DNA from: Dongia_B sp035539075
Lineage (GTDB): Bacteria > Pseudomonadota > Alphaproteobacteria > Dongiales > Dongiaceae
Direction of reading: 5' to 3'
DNA: 64,000 nucleotides
Assembly: GCA_035539075.1 (NCBI GenBank)
Contig: DATLJB010000052.1
Coordinates: 1-64,000, forward strand
The translations under genes were made by a program, and so were the position numbers. Of this stretch, positions 18,065 through 26,327 are shown piece after piece; the stretch's first letter is position 1; every line of letters begins with the position of its first letter. A model generated the notes under the pieces. The model had not been told where the DNA came from and searched no databases. It worked only from the letters and a program-made list of their open reading frames with translations.

Positions 18065-18089
18065 GGAACAGCTGGCCTCCTCGCCGGTT
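18065..18089 (+). promoter_or_regulatory. EcfG-type promoter before the CDF transporter
   Basis: GGAAC at 18065-18069, 16 bases, then GGTT at 18086-18089. This fits the alphaproteobacterial EcfG/RpoE2 pattern GGAAC-N18-TT. It lies 59 bases before the ATG at 18148. Confidence 0.55.
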
Positions 18090-18147
18090 TCTGCGATGAC
18101 GATTTTCCGGTAGCCGCCGCAGTTTAGGCACTTCACGAAAGCTTGAC

Positions 18148-19161
18148 ATGCCCCAGCAGAGCTCCAAGGCAGCCATCTATGCTGCCCTCGCGGGCAATCT
18201 CGCCATTGCCATCAGCAAATTTGCCGCCGCTCTCTGGAGCGGCAGCGGGGCGATGCTCGGCGAAGCGATTCATTCCAGCGTCGATACGGGCAATCAAATC
18301 CTGCTGCTCTACGGCTATCGCCGCGCCAGCCGGCCGCCGGACGGACGGCACCCTTTCGGCTATGGCATGGAGTTCTATTTCTGGGCCTTCATTGTCGCGA
18401 TCCTGATTTTTGCCTTTGGCGGCGCCCTGACGATCTATGAAGGCGTTATGCGGCTGCAGCATCCGGTGGAACTGATCGATCCCTGGGTGAATTTTCTGGT
18501 TCTCGGTCTTGCCTTCATCTTCGAACTATTGCCCTTTCTGGCGGCATGGCGCCAATTCAACCGGACCGAAGGGGCGGCATCCCCGCTGACGGCCCTGCTC
18601 CGCAGCAAGGACCCCGGCATCTTCGCCGTTCTGATGGAAGACGGCGCGGCGGTCATCGGCCTGATCATCGCCGCGATGGGTCTCGGCCTGACGCTATTCA
18701 CCGGCACATCTCTCTACGATGCCGGCGCTTCGATCATCATCGGTCTGCTCCTTATCGGCGCCGCCGTTATCCTGGCGAGCGAGACCCGCAGTCTCCTGAT
18801 CGGCGAGAGCGCCTCTCCGCGAACGTTACGTCGGATCCGCCATATCCTCTCGCAGGATGACCGCGTCGACGGTGTCGGTGATCTCCTCACCATGCATTTC
18901 GGGCCGGACGATGTATTGCTCGCACTCTCGGTTGATTTCCGGGACGACATGTCAACCGGCGAACTCGAGAATGCGATCGAGGAAATAACCGCCGGCCTTA
19001 AGAACAAGATTCCCCGATTGCAGCGCATCTTCCTGCGGCCGATCCCACCTGGCTTCAGGCAGGGGAACACGTCATTACGCGGCCGTGAAGCGCCAGCGGT
19101 TCAGGACAGCGACGATGGCCGGCAGATATCAGGCCGCCGGGCCTCACATGGCAGCCGCTGA
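18148..19161 (+). CDS. Cation diffusion facilitator transporter
   Basis: A 337-residue inner-membrane divalent-cation/proton antiporter of the CDF family. Six hydrophobic helices occupy residues about 10-215; helix 2 carries HSSVDTGNQ (the metal-binding His-x3-Asp) followed by DGRHPFGYG, and helix 5 carries EDGAAVIG. The cytoplasmic C-terminal domain runs to about residue 310, then a polar tail of about 30 residues that looks like an extension. The second metal site normally reads His/Asp-x3-Asp; here Glu-Asp-Gly replaces part of it, so metal choice is uncertain. An EcfG-type promoter upstream suggests membership of the general stress regulon. Confidence 0.88.
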   Translation: MPQQSSKAAIYAALAGNLAIAISKFAAALWSGSGAMLGEAIHSSVDTGNQILLLYGYRRASRPPDGRHPFGYGMEFYFWAFIVAILIFAFGGALTIYEGVMRLQHPVELIDPWVNFLVLGLAFIFELLPFLAAWRQFNRTEGAASPLTALLRSKDPGIFAVLMEDGAAVIGLIIAAMGLGLTLFTGTSLYDAGASIIIGLLLIGAAVILASETRSLLIGESASPRTLRRIRHILSQDDRVDGVGDLLTMHFGPDDVLLALSVDFRDDMSTGELENAIEEITAGLKNKIPRLQRIFLRPIPPGFRQGNTSLRGREAPAVQDSDDGRQISGRRASHGSR

Positions 19162-19178
19162 GTTCAAGAACGGAAATT

Positions 19179-19203
19179 GGAACAACCATCACTTGCTTTG
19201 CAT
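19179..19203 (+). promoter_or_regulatory. Possible EcfG-type promoter before the DUF3309 gene
   Basis: GGAAC at 19179-19183, then GCAT at 19200-19203 with TT falling 19 bases after GGAAC, within the N18-19 spacing known for this sigma family. It is weaker than the GGTT/GCTT copies. The start codon is 36 bases downstream of the element. Confidence 0.4.
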
Positions 19204-19238
19204 TAATCCTCGCGGCTTCGTGCAAAAGGAATGATGCA

Positions 19239-19394
19239 ATGATCAGAACGATCCTTCTCATTATCCTCATTCTCCTATTGATAGGATCACTGCCGGCCTG
19301 GCCCTATAGCAGCGGCTGGGGCTATTACCCGAGCGGCGGCTTAGGAGCTCTGCTGGTCATCCTGATTGTGCTCGCCCTGCTCGGTATCATTTGA
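19239..19394 (+). CDS. DUF3309 small membrane protein
   Basis: A 51-residue protein: a very hydrophobic helix (IRTILLIILILLLIGSLPAW), the turn PYSSGWGYYPSGGLGAL with its Trp/Tyr/Gly run, and a second hydrophobic helix (LLVILIVLALLGII). This is the DUF3309 layout. An AAAGGA site lies about eight bases before the ATG. The role of DUF3309 is unknown. A possible EcfG promoter just upstream suggests stress control. Confidence 0.85.
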   Translation: MIRTILLIILILLLIGSLPAWPYSSGWGYYPSGGLGALLVILIVLALLGII

Positions 19395-19577
19395 CGGGAC
19401 CGGCCTGCCACTTCCCATGGCGGCATAGGAAATTGGCCATAGCGGGACCGGGCAGAGGCCTTGCTGGTCGCCGCGGCGGCTACGTCTATCGCAACCAGGC
19501 GAAGGCGCCGGCAGGGTCATCTGCCATGGCAGCTTGCAAAGCGCATATCGAACTTGATGCAAGGAAAGGAGGCAGAC

Positions 19578-19727
19578 ATGGCGGAACATGAAGGCCCCAA
19601 GGTAAACCCGACCAAGGCACGGGCCGGGGTCATCAGTGGCCGTGTCGCCACCGTGTTGGTCGTCTCGTTCATACTTGCGATCGTGTTGGTCGGGGCAGCG
19701 ACGTTGTACTGGACGTCTGGCCACTGA
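19578..19727 (+). CDS. Small single-helix membrane protein
   Basis: A 49-residue protein beginning MAEHEGPKVNPTKARAGV and continuing with one hydrophobic helix (VATVLVVSFILAIVLVGAAT) and a short YWTSGH end. The AAAGGAGG site five bases before the ATG is close to ideal, which makes translation likely although the family is not recognised. It sits in the run of small membrane proteins after the CDF transporter and is convergent with the histidine kinase ending at 19804. Confidence 0.75.
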   Translation: MAEHEGPKVNPTKARAGVISGRVATVLVVSFILAIVLVGAATLYWTSGH

Positions 19728-19803
19728 TCGCCCTCAATGGCGGGGCAGCCGGCCTTATTGGCTCCTGCCGCTGCCGTACCCAGCCCGTAAGTCCTCGGCT
19801 CGT

Positions 19804-21540
19804 CTACGCTCCGCCCGGCCTGCCGTGTGCGATGGCGGCAGGCTTGGACGGCAATTCAAATTCATGTGACCGGAAAACGATGCGGATCTCGAACGGCGCC
19901 TCTTCGCTGAGCATGATATGCGCGCGCAACTGCTTGATGAAAGCCGTTATCATCGGCCGGTCTTTTGACGTCACCCCCGTTGAAAGAGCTGGGTCGAGTC
20001 CCTGAGCGATGATCCGTAGATAGTTGGTATCGTAATCGCTCTGCCCGAGGGACAAGGCGACTTGTCCTTCCTGCCCCTTGGCGTGTGCCAGATAGAGGAC
20101 GCGAGAGACCACCTCGGTCACGAGCAAAACCAAGGAGACCACCCTGTCAGCCGCGAGCGAAGCGTCAACGTGGCTGGTCGTAAAGGAGAGATCCGTGCCT
20201 TGTCCGGTCCGATTGGAGAAGTGGTGGCAAAGCTGGCTCAAAATGGGAGCGATCCGGACCTCCCTGAGGTTTTCGTCATCATAGAGATGGCGCTGCACAA
20301 GCGCCAATGCACTCGTGCGCAATTGCAGCTCCTCTATTTCCGAGCGAAAGAGGCTGGTCCGTGCTGTCCTGGCGTAGAGATTGAGATAGCTATTGACGAT
20401 CTGCATGTTGTTTTTGACGCGATGATGCAGCTCGCGCAGCATCTCTCGTTTCGCATCCAGCGACTGGAGATGCTGGAGTTCATGTTCGTCTACCCGCCTG
20501 CCCATTTCCTGGATGGACTCGCTCAGTTTCCGGAATTCGGCGGGCGCCCATACCATCTTGCGCAGGGAGACCTGACGGGCGCCTAGATAGTCGCGCGCCA
20601 TCCGAGACAATTTCTCGGTCCAGCGGGTAATCAGGAGACGGGCTCCCACCGCCACGATAAGCAGTCCCGAGCAGAAGATCAGCAAAAGGACCGAACATTG
20701 AATGACAAGGTCACGCCAAAGCGGATCGATGATCGTGCTTCTGCTCTGGCCGAGAACGACATAAAGGTCGTATTGGCCGATCCGATCGACGGCATAGATC
20801 CGCGATAGGCCATCCCGCCCCCGCACCTGGAAGCGCTGGAGATCGCTCGCGAGCAGCCCGGTGAGGTCGCTTTGCGGCGGCAGATATTGGACTGCCTCCT
20901 GATCATCCGGCGCCGCCAGGCCGGACTTGTCCAGGATGGAAAGGACCTGGCCGGTCGTCATTCCCTCCGTCATCGCGCGGGGCTGCAGCCAGGCCGTTCG
21001 CACGGCGAGGGCCAGGACAGCCTTGAGCCGCCCCGCCTCGTCCATCACCGGCATGCCGAAAATCATCGCCGATTCACCGGTGCCACGCGCAGTCAAGTAG
21101 CCGCTGATGGCGACATCTTTACGCGACAAGACGGTCTGAAACCATGGGCGATCCTGCACCTGAATGTCGCCCTGCTCCATCCGCGCGCCACAGATCGGCT
21201 TGCCCTTCACGTCGAACAGCATCGCGTTGCTGTAGATCGGATAGGGACGTATGGCGCGCGCCAGCAGCGTCGAGCAGTTCTGCATCCGATCCGGCGTATC
21301 GGCTGCCTGCAGCAGCAGATCTTCCTGGCTCAGACTGACAGCCAGTCGCGTAACGTCATCGAGCCGCGCAGCGACATTCGTAGCGGCGAGGGCCGCATAG
21401 CGCTCGACCGAGCCATAGGCAAATTCCTCCTGCTGCCAGAAATGGCGCACCGCCTCGCTGAGCCCATAAGCGCTAGGTATAAGAAGAACCAGCGAGAAAA
21501 GCACAACGAGCCGGCTACCAACCGTATCCAGCAAGGCCAT
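19804..21540 (-). CDS. Membrane HisKA_2-type histidine kinase with degenerate ATPase domain
   Basis: A 578-residue sensor: membrane helix at residues 10-27, an extracytoplasmic Cache-like sensor (about 30-275), a second helix near 280-300, a HAMP-like linker, and the HisKA_2 helix LRELHHRVKNNMQIVNSY with His372/His373. The following ATPase domain is eroded: where the N box should read ELVTNALKHA there is EVVSRVLYLAHA, and no Asp-x-Gly-x-Gly can be seen (the place reads IAQGLDPAL). The protein may therefore sense and dimerise, or act as phosphatase, without being an active kinase. It is transcribed away from an EcfG sigma gene, the usual setting for a general-stress sensor. Confidence 0.85.
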   Translation of the reverse strand: MALLDTVGSRLVVLFSLVLLIPSAYGLSEAVRHFWQQEEFAYGSVERYAALAATNVAARLDDVTRLAVSLSQEDLLLQAADTPDRMQNCSTLLARAIRPYPIYSNAMLFDVKGKPICGARMEQGDIQVQDRPWFQTVLSRKDVAISGYLTARGTGESAMIFGMPVMDEAGRLKAVLALAVRTAWLQPRAMTEGMTTGQVLSILDKSGLAAPDDQEAVQYLPPQSDLTGLLASDLQRFQVRGRDGLSRIYAVDRIGQYDLYVVLGQSRSTIIDPLWRDLVIQCSVLLLIFCSGLLIVAVGARLLITRWTEKLSRMARDYLGARQVSLRKMVWAPAEFRKLSESIQEMGRRVDEHELQHLQSLDAKREMLRELHHRVKNNMQIVNSYLNLYARTARTSLFRSEIEELQLRTSALALVQRHLYDDENLREVRIAPILSQLCHHFSNRTGQGTDLSFTTSHVDASLAADRVVSLVLLVTEVVSRVLYLAHAKGQEGQVALSLGQSDYDTNYLRIIAQGLDPALSTGVTSKDRPMITAFIKQLRAHIMLSEEAPFEIRIVFRSHEFELPSKPAAIAHGRPGGA

Positions 21541-21784
21541 AGCCGCTCACTCCCCCGCCCGCCTGGGCATCACCGGCATACAGTCCCCGCATCCCGAACT
21601 CGACATTTTAGCGGCCCCTCCCGAAACGTCCCCACAATATTTGGTGACTGTCGCGCTTACACATATTAGTGAGCAAGCCAGTCCAAGGGGAGCCCGCCGC
21701 GTTAGTTGAAGCGAGCATCATCAGCCGATCTAGCCATAGGCCGCTCGCCTTCGGTGACCTCGACCTCTGAATTTATGGATAGAC

Positions 21785-22363
21785 ATGCCCACCCATTCGG
21801 AAGCGGAAGAGTTTGATTTTCGCGCAGCGCTCCTGGAATCGCTGCCTCATCTGCGTGCCTTCGCCCGTTCGCTTACCCGCAACCCGGACCTGGCCGACGA
21901 TCTGGTGCACGAAGCGGTTGCCCGCGCGCTCGCTGCCTCCGAGCAATTCACGCCGGGCACGAACTTCCGGGCATGGATCTTCACCATTCTGCGCCATCAC
22001 TATTATAACGACAGCCGGAAGTGGCACAGCCGCGCCATACCCCTGGAAGGGGAAGCAGAAACTGCGCAACACACAGCACCGCCGCAGCAAGCCCATATGG
22101 AGTTCTCCGATTTTCGGCGCGCCTTCTGGCAACTGCCGCCGGATCAGCGCGAGGTCCTTATTCTCGTCGGCGCCAGCGGCCTCTCCTACGAGCAGGCCGC
22201 GGAAGTGTGCGGTTGCCGGCTGGGCACCATCAAGAGCCGCGTATCCCGCGCCCGCACCGAGCTCAAACGAATCCTGGACGAGGACAAGGTCATCCTCGGC
22301 CGTGCAGAGGCTGATCAGGAAGGCAGCCACGAGCTCATCGATATCCTGAAAGATCTCTCCTGA
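21785..22363 (+). CDS. ecfG: EcfG-like sigma factor 1
   Basis: An ECF sigma factor of 192 residues. Region 2 spans residues about 12-80 (LPHLRAFARSLTRNPDLADDLVHEAVARAL, then FTPGTNFRAWIFTILRHHYYN), region 4 spans about 105-165 with LPPDQREVLILVGASGLSYE, EVCGCRLGTIKSRVSRAR as helix-turn-helix. The PGTNFRAWIF and CGC-GTIKSRVSRAR wording is that of EcfG-type general stress sigma factors, which are released when PhyR binds NepR. The upstream region 21541-21784 is divergent with the histidine kinase; I see no GGAAC element there. Confidence 0.9.
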   Translation: MPTHSEAEEFDFRAALLESLPHLRAFARSLTRNPDLADDLVHEAVARALAASEQFTPGTNFRAWIFTILRHHYYNDSRKWHSRAIPLEGEAETAQHTAPPQQAHMEFSDFRRAFWQLPPDQREVLILVGASGLSYEQAAEVCGCRLGTIKSRVSRARTELKRILDEDKVILGRAEADQEGSHELIDILKDLS

Positions 22364-22390
22364 CCCACGGGGCACATGCAACCGGCACGA

Positions 22391-22579
22391 TCAGCGCTCG
22401 CGGTCGTGCTCCGGCTTGCCTTTGCGCTTGGTTCCGGCCAGTTCCTTTAATTCCCGCTCGCTCATCGACGAGGCCATGGATTTGGAGGCGCCGCGCAACT
22501 TGCTCTTGCTCATGTCGCCCCGTTTGGCGGCCAAGGCGGCACCAGCCGCTTTCTGCTGGGCTTTGGATTTGGCAGGCAT
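22391..22579 (-). CDS. DUF3008 small basic protein
   Basis: A 62-residue, Lys/Ala-rich protein starting MPAKSKAQQKAAGAALAAKRGD, followed by SKSKLRGASKSMASSMSERELKELA and ending TKRKGKPEHDRER: the DUF3008 pattern. The ATG at 22579 has an AAGGAA site; the longer frame to 22762 has no support. The role is unknown; such small basic proteins often belong to the general stress regulon, and the adjacent sigma gene fits that. Confidence 0.85.
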   Translation of the reverse strand: MPAKSKAQQKAAGAALAAKRGDMSKSKLRGASKSMASSMSERELKELAGTKRKGKPEHDRER

Positions 22580-22799
22580 GTCGCATTTCCTTTCGCTGTT
22601 GCATTCCGTGTTCGGCATTGGCCCGGATATGGCTATCGCACCAAACCGCGAAAGGCCGGAAAGTTGCGATCTGTGATTGTCCCGCGGCATTGCCCGCCCT
22701 CGAAAGGCCGCTGGCGAAGCGCCCGGCATCGTCAGGGAGGAGGGACAAGCCCCCACACTCACACCGACATGCGAGCTCGCCGATTTCTCGGGTCAAATC

Positions 22800-22825
22800 G
22801 GAACTGGCGGTATTACAGGGGTGTT
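22800..22825 (+). promoter_or_regulatory. Possible EcfG-type promoter before the LonB-like protease
   Basis: GGAAC at 22800-22804, 17 bases, TGTT at 22822-22825. Spacing of 17 is allowed for this sigma group. It supports the ATG at 22868 over starts further upstream. Confidence 0.4.
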
Positions 22826-22867
22826 CTAGTCCGGTTACCGTCCTTCATCGATCTCCTCGGCAGCAGA

Positions 22868-25192
22868 ATGACGCCCAGTTCGTCTTCGATCCGCGACGCA
22901 AAGATCCTGAAGCTGAGCCCGGAAGAGGTAGCATTCCCCCTACCTGCCGCAGGCGAGGGACCGGCCGATACCTTCAAGCTCAGCAGCCATGCCCGGGCAC
23001 ATGATTCGCTCGACCTCGCGCTGTCGATCAGTGGGCCGGGATTCAACGTCTTTGTCCTCGGCGAAGACCGCTGCGGCCGGATGTCGACCACCATCGAATA
23101 TCTACGCTCGCGGCCGCAATTGCCGCATCTGAAACGCCTCGACTGGCTCTATCTGACGAATTTCTGGACCGAGCGCGAACCCTTCGCCTTCTCCCTCCTG
23201 CCGGGCGAAGGGCGCCGCTTCAAGGAGCATCTCGAATACTATCTGCGCCGGCTACAAAAGATGATGTCGGCCGCGCTGAATGGCGATGTTCATAAGGCGC
23301 GGGCCGATTCCCTGAAGCGCGAGACCGAGACGGAAATCGCCACCCTGCGCGACCATCTCGAACGGACCGCGCGCGCGGCGGGTTTCGACCTGGTCCGGAC
23401 CGAAGATAAGTTGCGGCTGGCCGACCGGCCGGAGTCGACTGCGCGCGCCGAGCAGCGCCACCAGCTGCAGGACGAATTGGCTCTGTTCGAGCAGGAGGTC
23501 AGCAAGCTCAAGGCGGGCCTAGATGCCGCCATCGGCGAATTGGACCGCGAAACGCTGGCAGGAATCATCAGCACCGAAGCGCCTGCTTTCATCGAACCTT
23601 TCCGGGACTATCCGGAGCTGCGCAACTGGATCGACGATCTCAATACCGATCTGCTGGAAAGCGTCCGGTCCTTTGCGCGCGCCATACGGCGGAACGAAGA
23701 GGAGGTGCCGCCGCGCTATCGCGCCAATCTTTTCATCGATCAGACCGACACCACGGGTCCGCTGGTAATCCTGGAGCCGAACCCCACCTATGAAAACCTC
23801 TTCGGCTATATCGAATATCGCCGTGGAGAGGACGGATCCGAGACCGATCACACACTGATCCGGCCAGGCGCCCTGCATCGCGCCAACGGCGGCATTCTGG
23901 TGTTACGCGCCGAAGCCCTCGCCAATGACGAAACCGCCTGGCGCTTTCTCAAGGCGGGGCTGCGGGACGGGACGATCCGTATCGAGGAGCTGCACCGGGC
24001 CGGTTCCATGCCGACAACCGGCACGCCCCGGCCGCAACCCATTCCCCTCGAAGCCAAAATCGTGATCGTCGGGTCGCCGGAAACCTACTACCGCTTCTTT
24101 TCGAACGACGCGGAATTCCGCACCTATTTCAAAATCAAGGCGGAAATCGACCCCGATATGCCGGCGAGCCCCGCCAATATCGCGATCTTCAGCCAGCTTC
24201 TGCGCCAGATGGTCAGGCAAATGGGCGCAAGCTATGACGATTCAGCGCTGCCGTTCCTTCTCGGCCTGGCGTCGCGCTGGGCGGCAAGGCGTGATCAACT
24301 GACGGCGCGGATAGAGGTTTTCGAGGATCTGTTGCGCGAGGCACAGCGCCTGTCGCAGCCCTTCGACTGCATCACGGCGGACATCCTCAAAGCCGCCTGG
24401 TCGGCACAGAGACGTCGTAACAGCCGGTCCGAAGAGCGTTTTCTCGAAAACCTTCGACGCGGATATGTGGCGATCTCCACCAAGGGCACCGCGATCGGCC
24501 AGATAAACGCCCTGACGGTCCGCGACCTGGGGGACCAGGCTTTCGGCCGTCCCAGCCGCGTCACGGCCCGCGCCTCGATCGGGCGGCGTGGCATCCTGAA
24601 TATCGAGCGCATTGTCGATCTCGGCGGCAAGAGCCAGCAAAAAGGCGTGCTGGTGGTCGAGGGATACCTGCGCGGCCGGTTCGGCCGCACGCACCCCCTC
24701 TCCTTCGACTGTTCTTTGACCTTCGAACAGAATTATGGCGGTGTCGACGGTGACAGCGCCTCGGTTGCCGAACTGGTCGCGATCCTCTCCGCCCTGTCGC
24801 ACACGCCTGTTCGCCAGGATATCGCCGTTACCGGCTCGTTCAACCAGCTCGGCGAAGTCCAGGCGGTGGGCGATGTGATCGAGAAGATAGAAGGCTTCTT
24901 CCGCGCCACGGCTGCCGACCGCCAGCAGGGCGGCCAGGCGGGCGTGATCATCCCCGCCGCCAATGTCCGCGATCTCGTGCTGGAGGATTGCGTCGTCGAG
25001 GCCATGGCTGCCGGGCAATTTCACCTCTGGGGCATCCACAACGTCGACGATGCCGCCGCCTTGCTTTGCGCGGAACGGATCGGCGATACCTGCGACGCCG
25101 AAAGGGTCTATCAGCGGGTCGACGAGCAGTTAACCGCTTTCAATCAGATCATCCGTGAAAATGCCCTGCTGTTTCCGCAGGAAGAACATTAA
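22868..25192 (+). CDS. LonB-like ATP-dependent protease (S16 family)
   Basis: A 774-residue AAA+ protease of the LonB/YcbZ type. The P-loop position reads VLGEDRCGRMSTT (residues about 64-75) with Arg where Walker A has Lys, a degeneracy seen in YcbZ-type proteins. A helical insert (about 110-270) follows, then GGILVLRAEAL, and the Lon protease domain with GDSAS (Ser630) and Lys673 in VIEKIEGFF, the 43-residue spacing of the Lon dyad. The ATG at 22868 is chosen because the conserved sequence starts soon after and a possible EcfG promoter ends at 22825; the ribosome site is weak. It is expected to degrade damaged proteins; ATP use may be reduced. Confidence 0.88.
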   Translation: MTPSSSSIRDAKILKLSPEEVAFPLPAAGEGPADTFKLSSHARAHDSLDLALSISGPGFNVFVLGEDRCGRMSTTIEYLRSRPQLPHLKRLDWLYLTNFWTEREPFAFSLLPGEGRRFKEHLEYYLRRLQKMMSAALNGDVHKARADSLKRETETEIATLRDHLERTARAAGFDLVRTEDKLRLADRPESTARAEQRHQLQDELALFEQEVSKLKAGLDAAIGELDRETLAGIISTEAPAFIEPFRDYPELRNWIDDLNTDLLESVRSFARAIRRNEEEVPPRYRANLFIDQTDTTGPLVILEPNPTYENLFGYIEYRRGEDGSETDHTLIRPGALHRANGGILVLRAEALANDETAWRFLKAGLRDGTIRIEELHRAGSMPTTGTPRPQPIPLEAKIVIVGSPETYYRFFSNDAEFRTYFKIKAEIDPDMPASPANIAIFSQLLRQMVRQMGASYDDSALPFLLGLASRWAARRDQLTARIEVFEDLLREAQRLSQPFDCITADILKAAWSAQRRRNSRSEERFLENLRRGYVAISTKGTAIGQINALTVRDLGDQAFGRPSRVTARASIGRRGILNIERIVDLGGKSQQKGVLVVEGYLRGRFGRTHPLSFDCSLTFEQNYGGVDGDSASVAELVAILSALSHTPVRQDIAVTGSFNQLGEVQAVGDVIEKIEGFFRATAADRQQGGQAGVIIPAANVRDLVLEDCVVEAMAAGQFHLWGIHNVDDAAALLCAERIGDTCDAERVYQRVDEQLTAFNQIIRENALLFPQEEH

Positions 25193-25235
25193 GCAATATT
25201 GCCGGCCGATGACCGCAGCGGACCGATGTTCCGGC

Positions 25236-25260
25236 GGAAGATTGGCAAGCTTGCGCTGTT
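25236..25260 (+). promoter_or_regulatory. Weak EcfG-like promoter before sigma factor 2
   Basis: GGAAG at 25236-25240, 16 bases, TGTT at 25257-25260. One mismatch in the -35 half. If real, it would give autoregulation of the second sigma gene, 178 bases upstream of its ATG. Confidence 0.3.
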
Positions 25261-25437
25261 AAATATAGATCAATTCGCTCAAGCTATTGTGAAAGACATC
25301 GGGGCGAATTCGTCTGGCCCAGCCCGTTTCGTTATCCCATTATTCACCGGTCATCGATCGGGAGCCAATCATGGCCCGCGGGCCATGGCGCCTCGTTCTG
25401 CCGTGTTTCGATTTTGATTTAAGAAGGGACGGACCCC

Positions 25438-26100
25438 ATGTCAGTCGATACACCCCGTGCTGCCTCCACGAAAGAAGATGTCAGCAACGCGCTCATTGCC
25501 ATTCTACCGGATATGCGAGCCTTCGCGCGGTCATTGACCAAGGAGCGTATCTTGGCTGACGACCTCGTTCAGGATGCTACCCTGCGAGCCTTGACCTCGG
25601 CCCATCTTTACACGCCGGGAACAAACTTCAAGGCATGGGTCTTCACCATCATCCGCAATTGCTTCTACAACGACTTGCGCCTGCGCCGCCGTTTGACCGC
25701 CCTACCGGAAAGCCTGCCGGATTCGGGCGAGCAGGGCGGGCAAGATGCGCCGCTCGAACTCTGCGACTTCCGCCGCGCTTTCTGGCAGCTCTCCTATGAG
25801 CATCGGGAAGCGCTGATCCTGATCGGGCCATCCGGGATGAGCTACGAGGAAGCCGCCGCGGTTTGCGGCTGTGCCGTCGGTACGATCAAGAGCCGCGTCT
25901 GCCGCGCCCGGATCGAGCTTCGGCGAATTGTCGAGGCGGGAAATTTCGATATTTCACGACGCGATACGGCGCCTATTGCGCCCGATATGGAGGAGACACT
26001 GGCGGCGAGCGCAGCCTGGCTGGCCGAACTTCCAGAAATGCTCAAGCCCGCCGGGTCGACAACGCGGCGTCATCGCAGCGGCAGGGTGAATACCCTGTGA
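25438..26100 (+). CDS. ecfG: EcfG-like sigma factor 2
   Basis: An ECF sigma factor of 220 residues, clearly a paralogue of the one at 21785: region 2 has ILPDMRAFARSLTKERILADD and YTPGTNFKAWVFTIIRNCFYN, region 4 has WQLSYEHREALILIGPSGMSYEE and CGCAVGTIKSRVCRARIELRR. It has about 40 extra C-terminal residues (from the Asp/Arg-rich stretch after RRIVEAGNFDISRR) that the first copy lacks. A GAAGGG site precedes the ATG and a strong terminator follows at 26169-26199, so it is probably monocistronic. Two paralogues with one nepR in view suggest divided or layered control. Confidence 0.9.
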   Translation: MSVDTPRAASTKEDVSNALIAILPDMRAFARSLTKERILADDLVQDATLRALTSAHLYTPGTNFKAWVFTIIRNCFYNDLRLRRRLTALPESLPDSGEQGGQDAPLELCDFRRAFWQLSYEHREALILIGPSGMSYEEAAAVCGCAVGTIKSRVCRARIELRRIVEAGNFDISRRDTAPIAPDMEETLAASAAWLAELPEMLKPAGSTTRRHRSGRVNTL

Positions 26101-26168
26101 CGGAGCGCTTTGGTCGCCCGGTCGCGAACCCGCCTATCGACAGACCATAAATCCGGCGTCTTTCGCCT

Positions 26169-26199
26169 GAAGGGCCCCAACGATCCGGTGGGGCCCTTC
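26169..26199 (+). terminator. Intrinsic-type terminator after sigma factor 2
   Basis: A perfect 10-bp stem, GAAGGGCCCC paired with GGGGCCCTTC around an 11-base loop, followed by TGCTTTGG. It lies 69 bases after the sigma gene stop. The T-tract is short, so efficiency is uncertain. Confidence 0.65.
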
Positions 26200-26266
26200 T
26201 GCTTTGGACCGGTCGTTTCAATGTGCCGCCATTCAGCGGGTCCTATCTGCGGGCCTCTGAGCCGAA

Positions 26267-26291
26267 GGAACCCCGAAGAGCGATCGCGGTT
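26267..26291 (+). promoter_or_regulatory. EcfG-type promoter before the AI-2E permease
   Basis: GGAAC at 26267-26271, 16 bases, GGTT at 26288-26291; 37 bases before the ATG at 26328. This is a full match to GGAAC-N18-TT. Confidence 0.6.
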
Positions 26292-26327
26292 ACTTTCGAT
26301 GATTGATCCTCGGACAGAGCAGCCCTG

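Noticed and set aside
17756..18136. Minus-strand frame starting with a Cys-x2-Cys-Gly-Gly segment, like a zinc ribbon
   Set aside because: Only one Cys pair is present, the second half turns into low-quality sequence that overlaps the small gene at 17759, and there is no good ribosome site.
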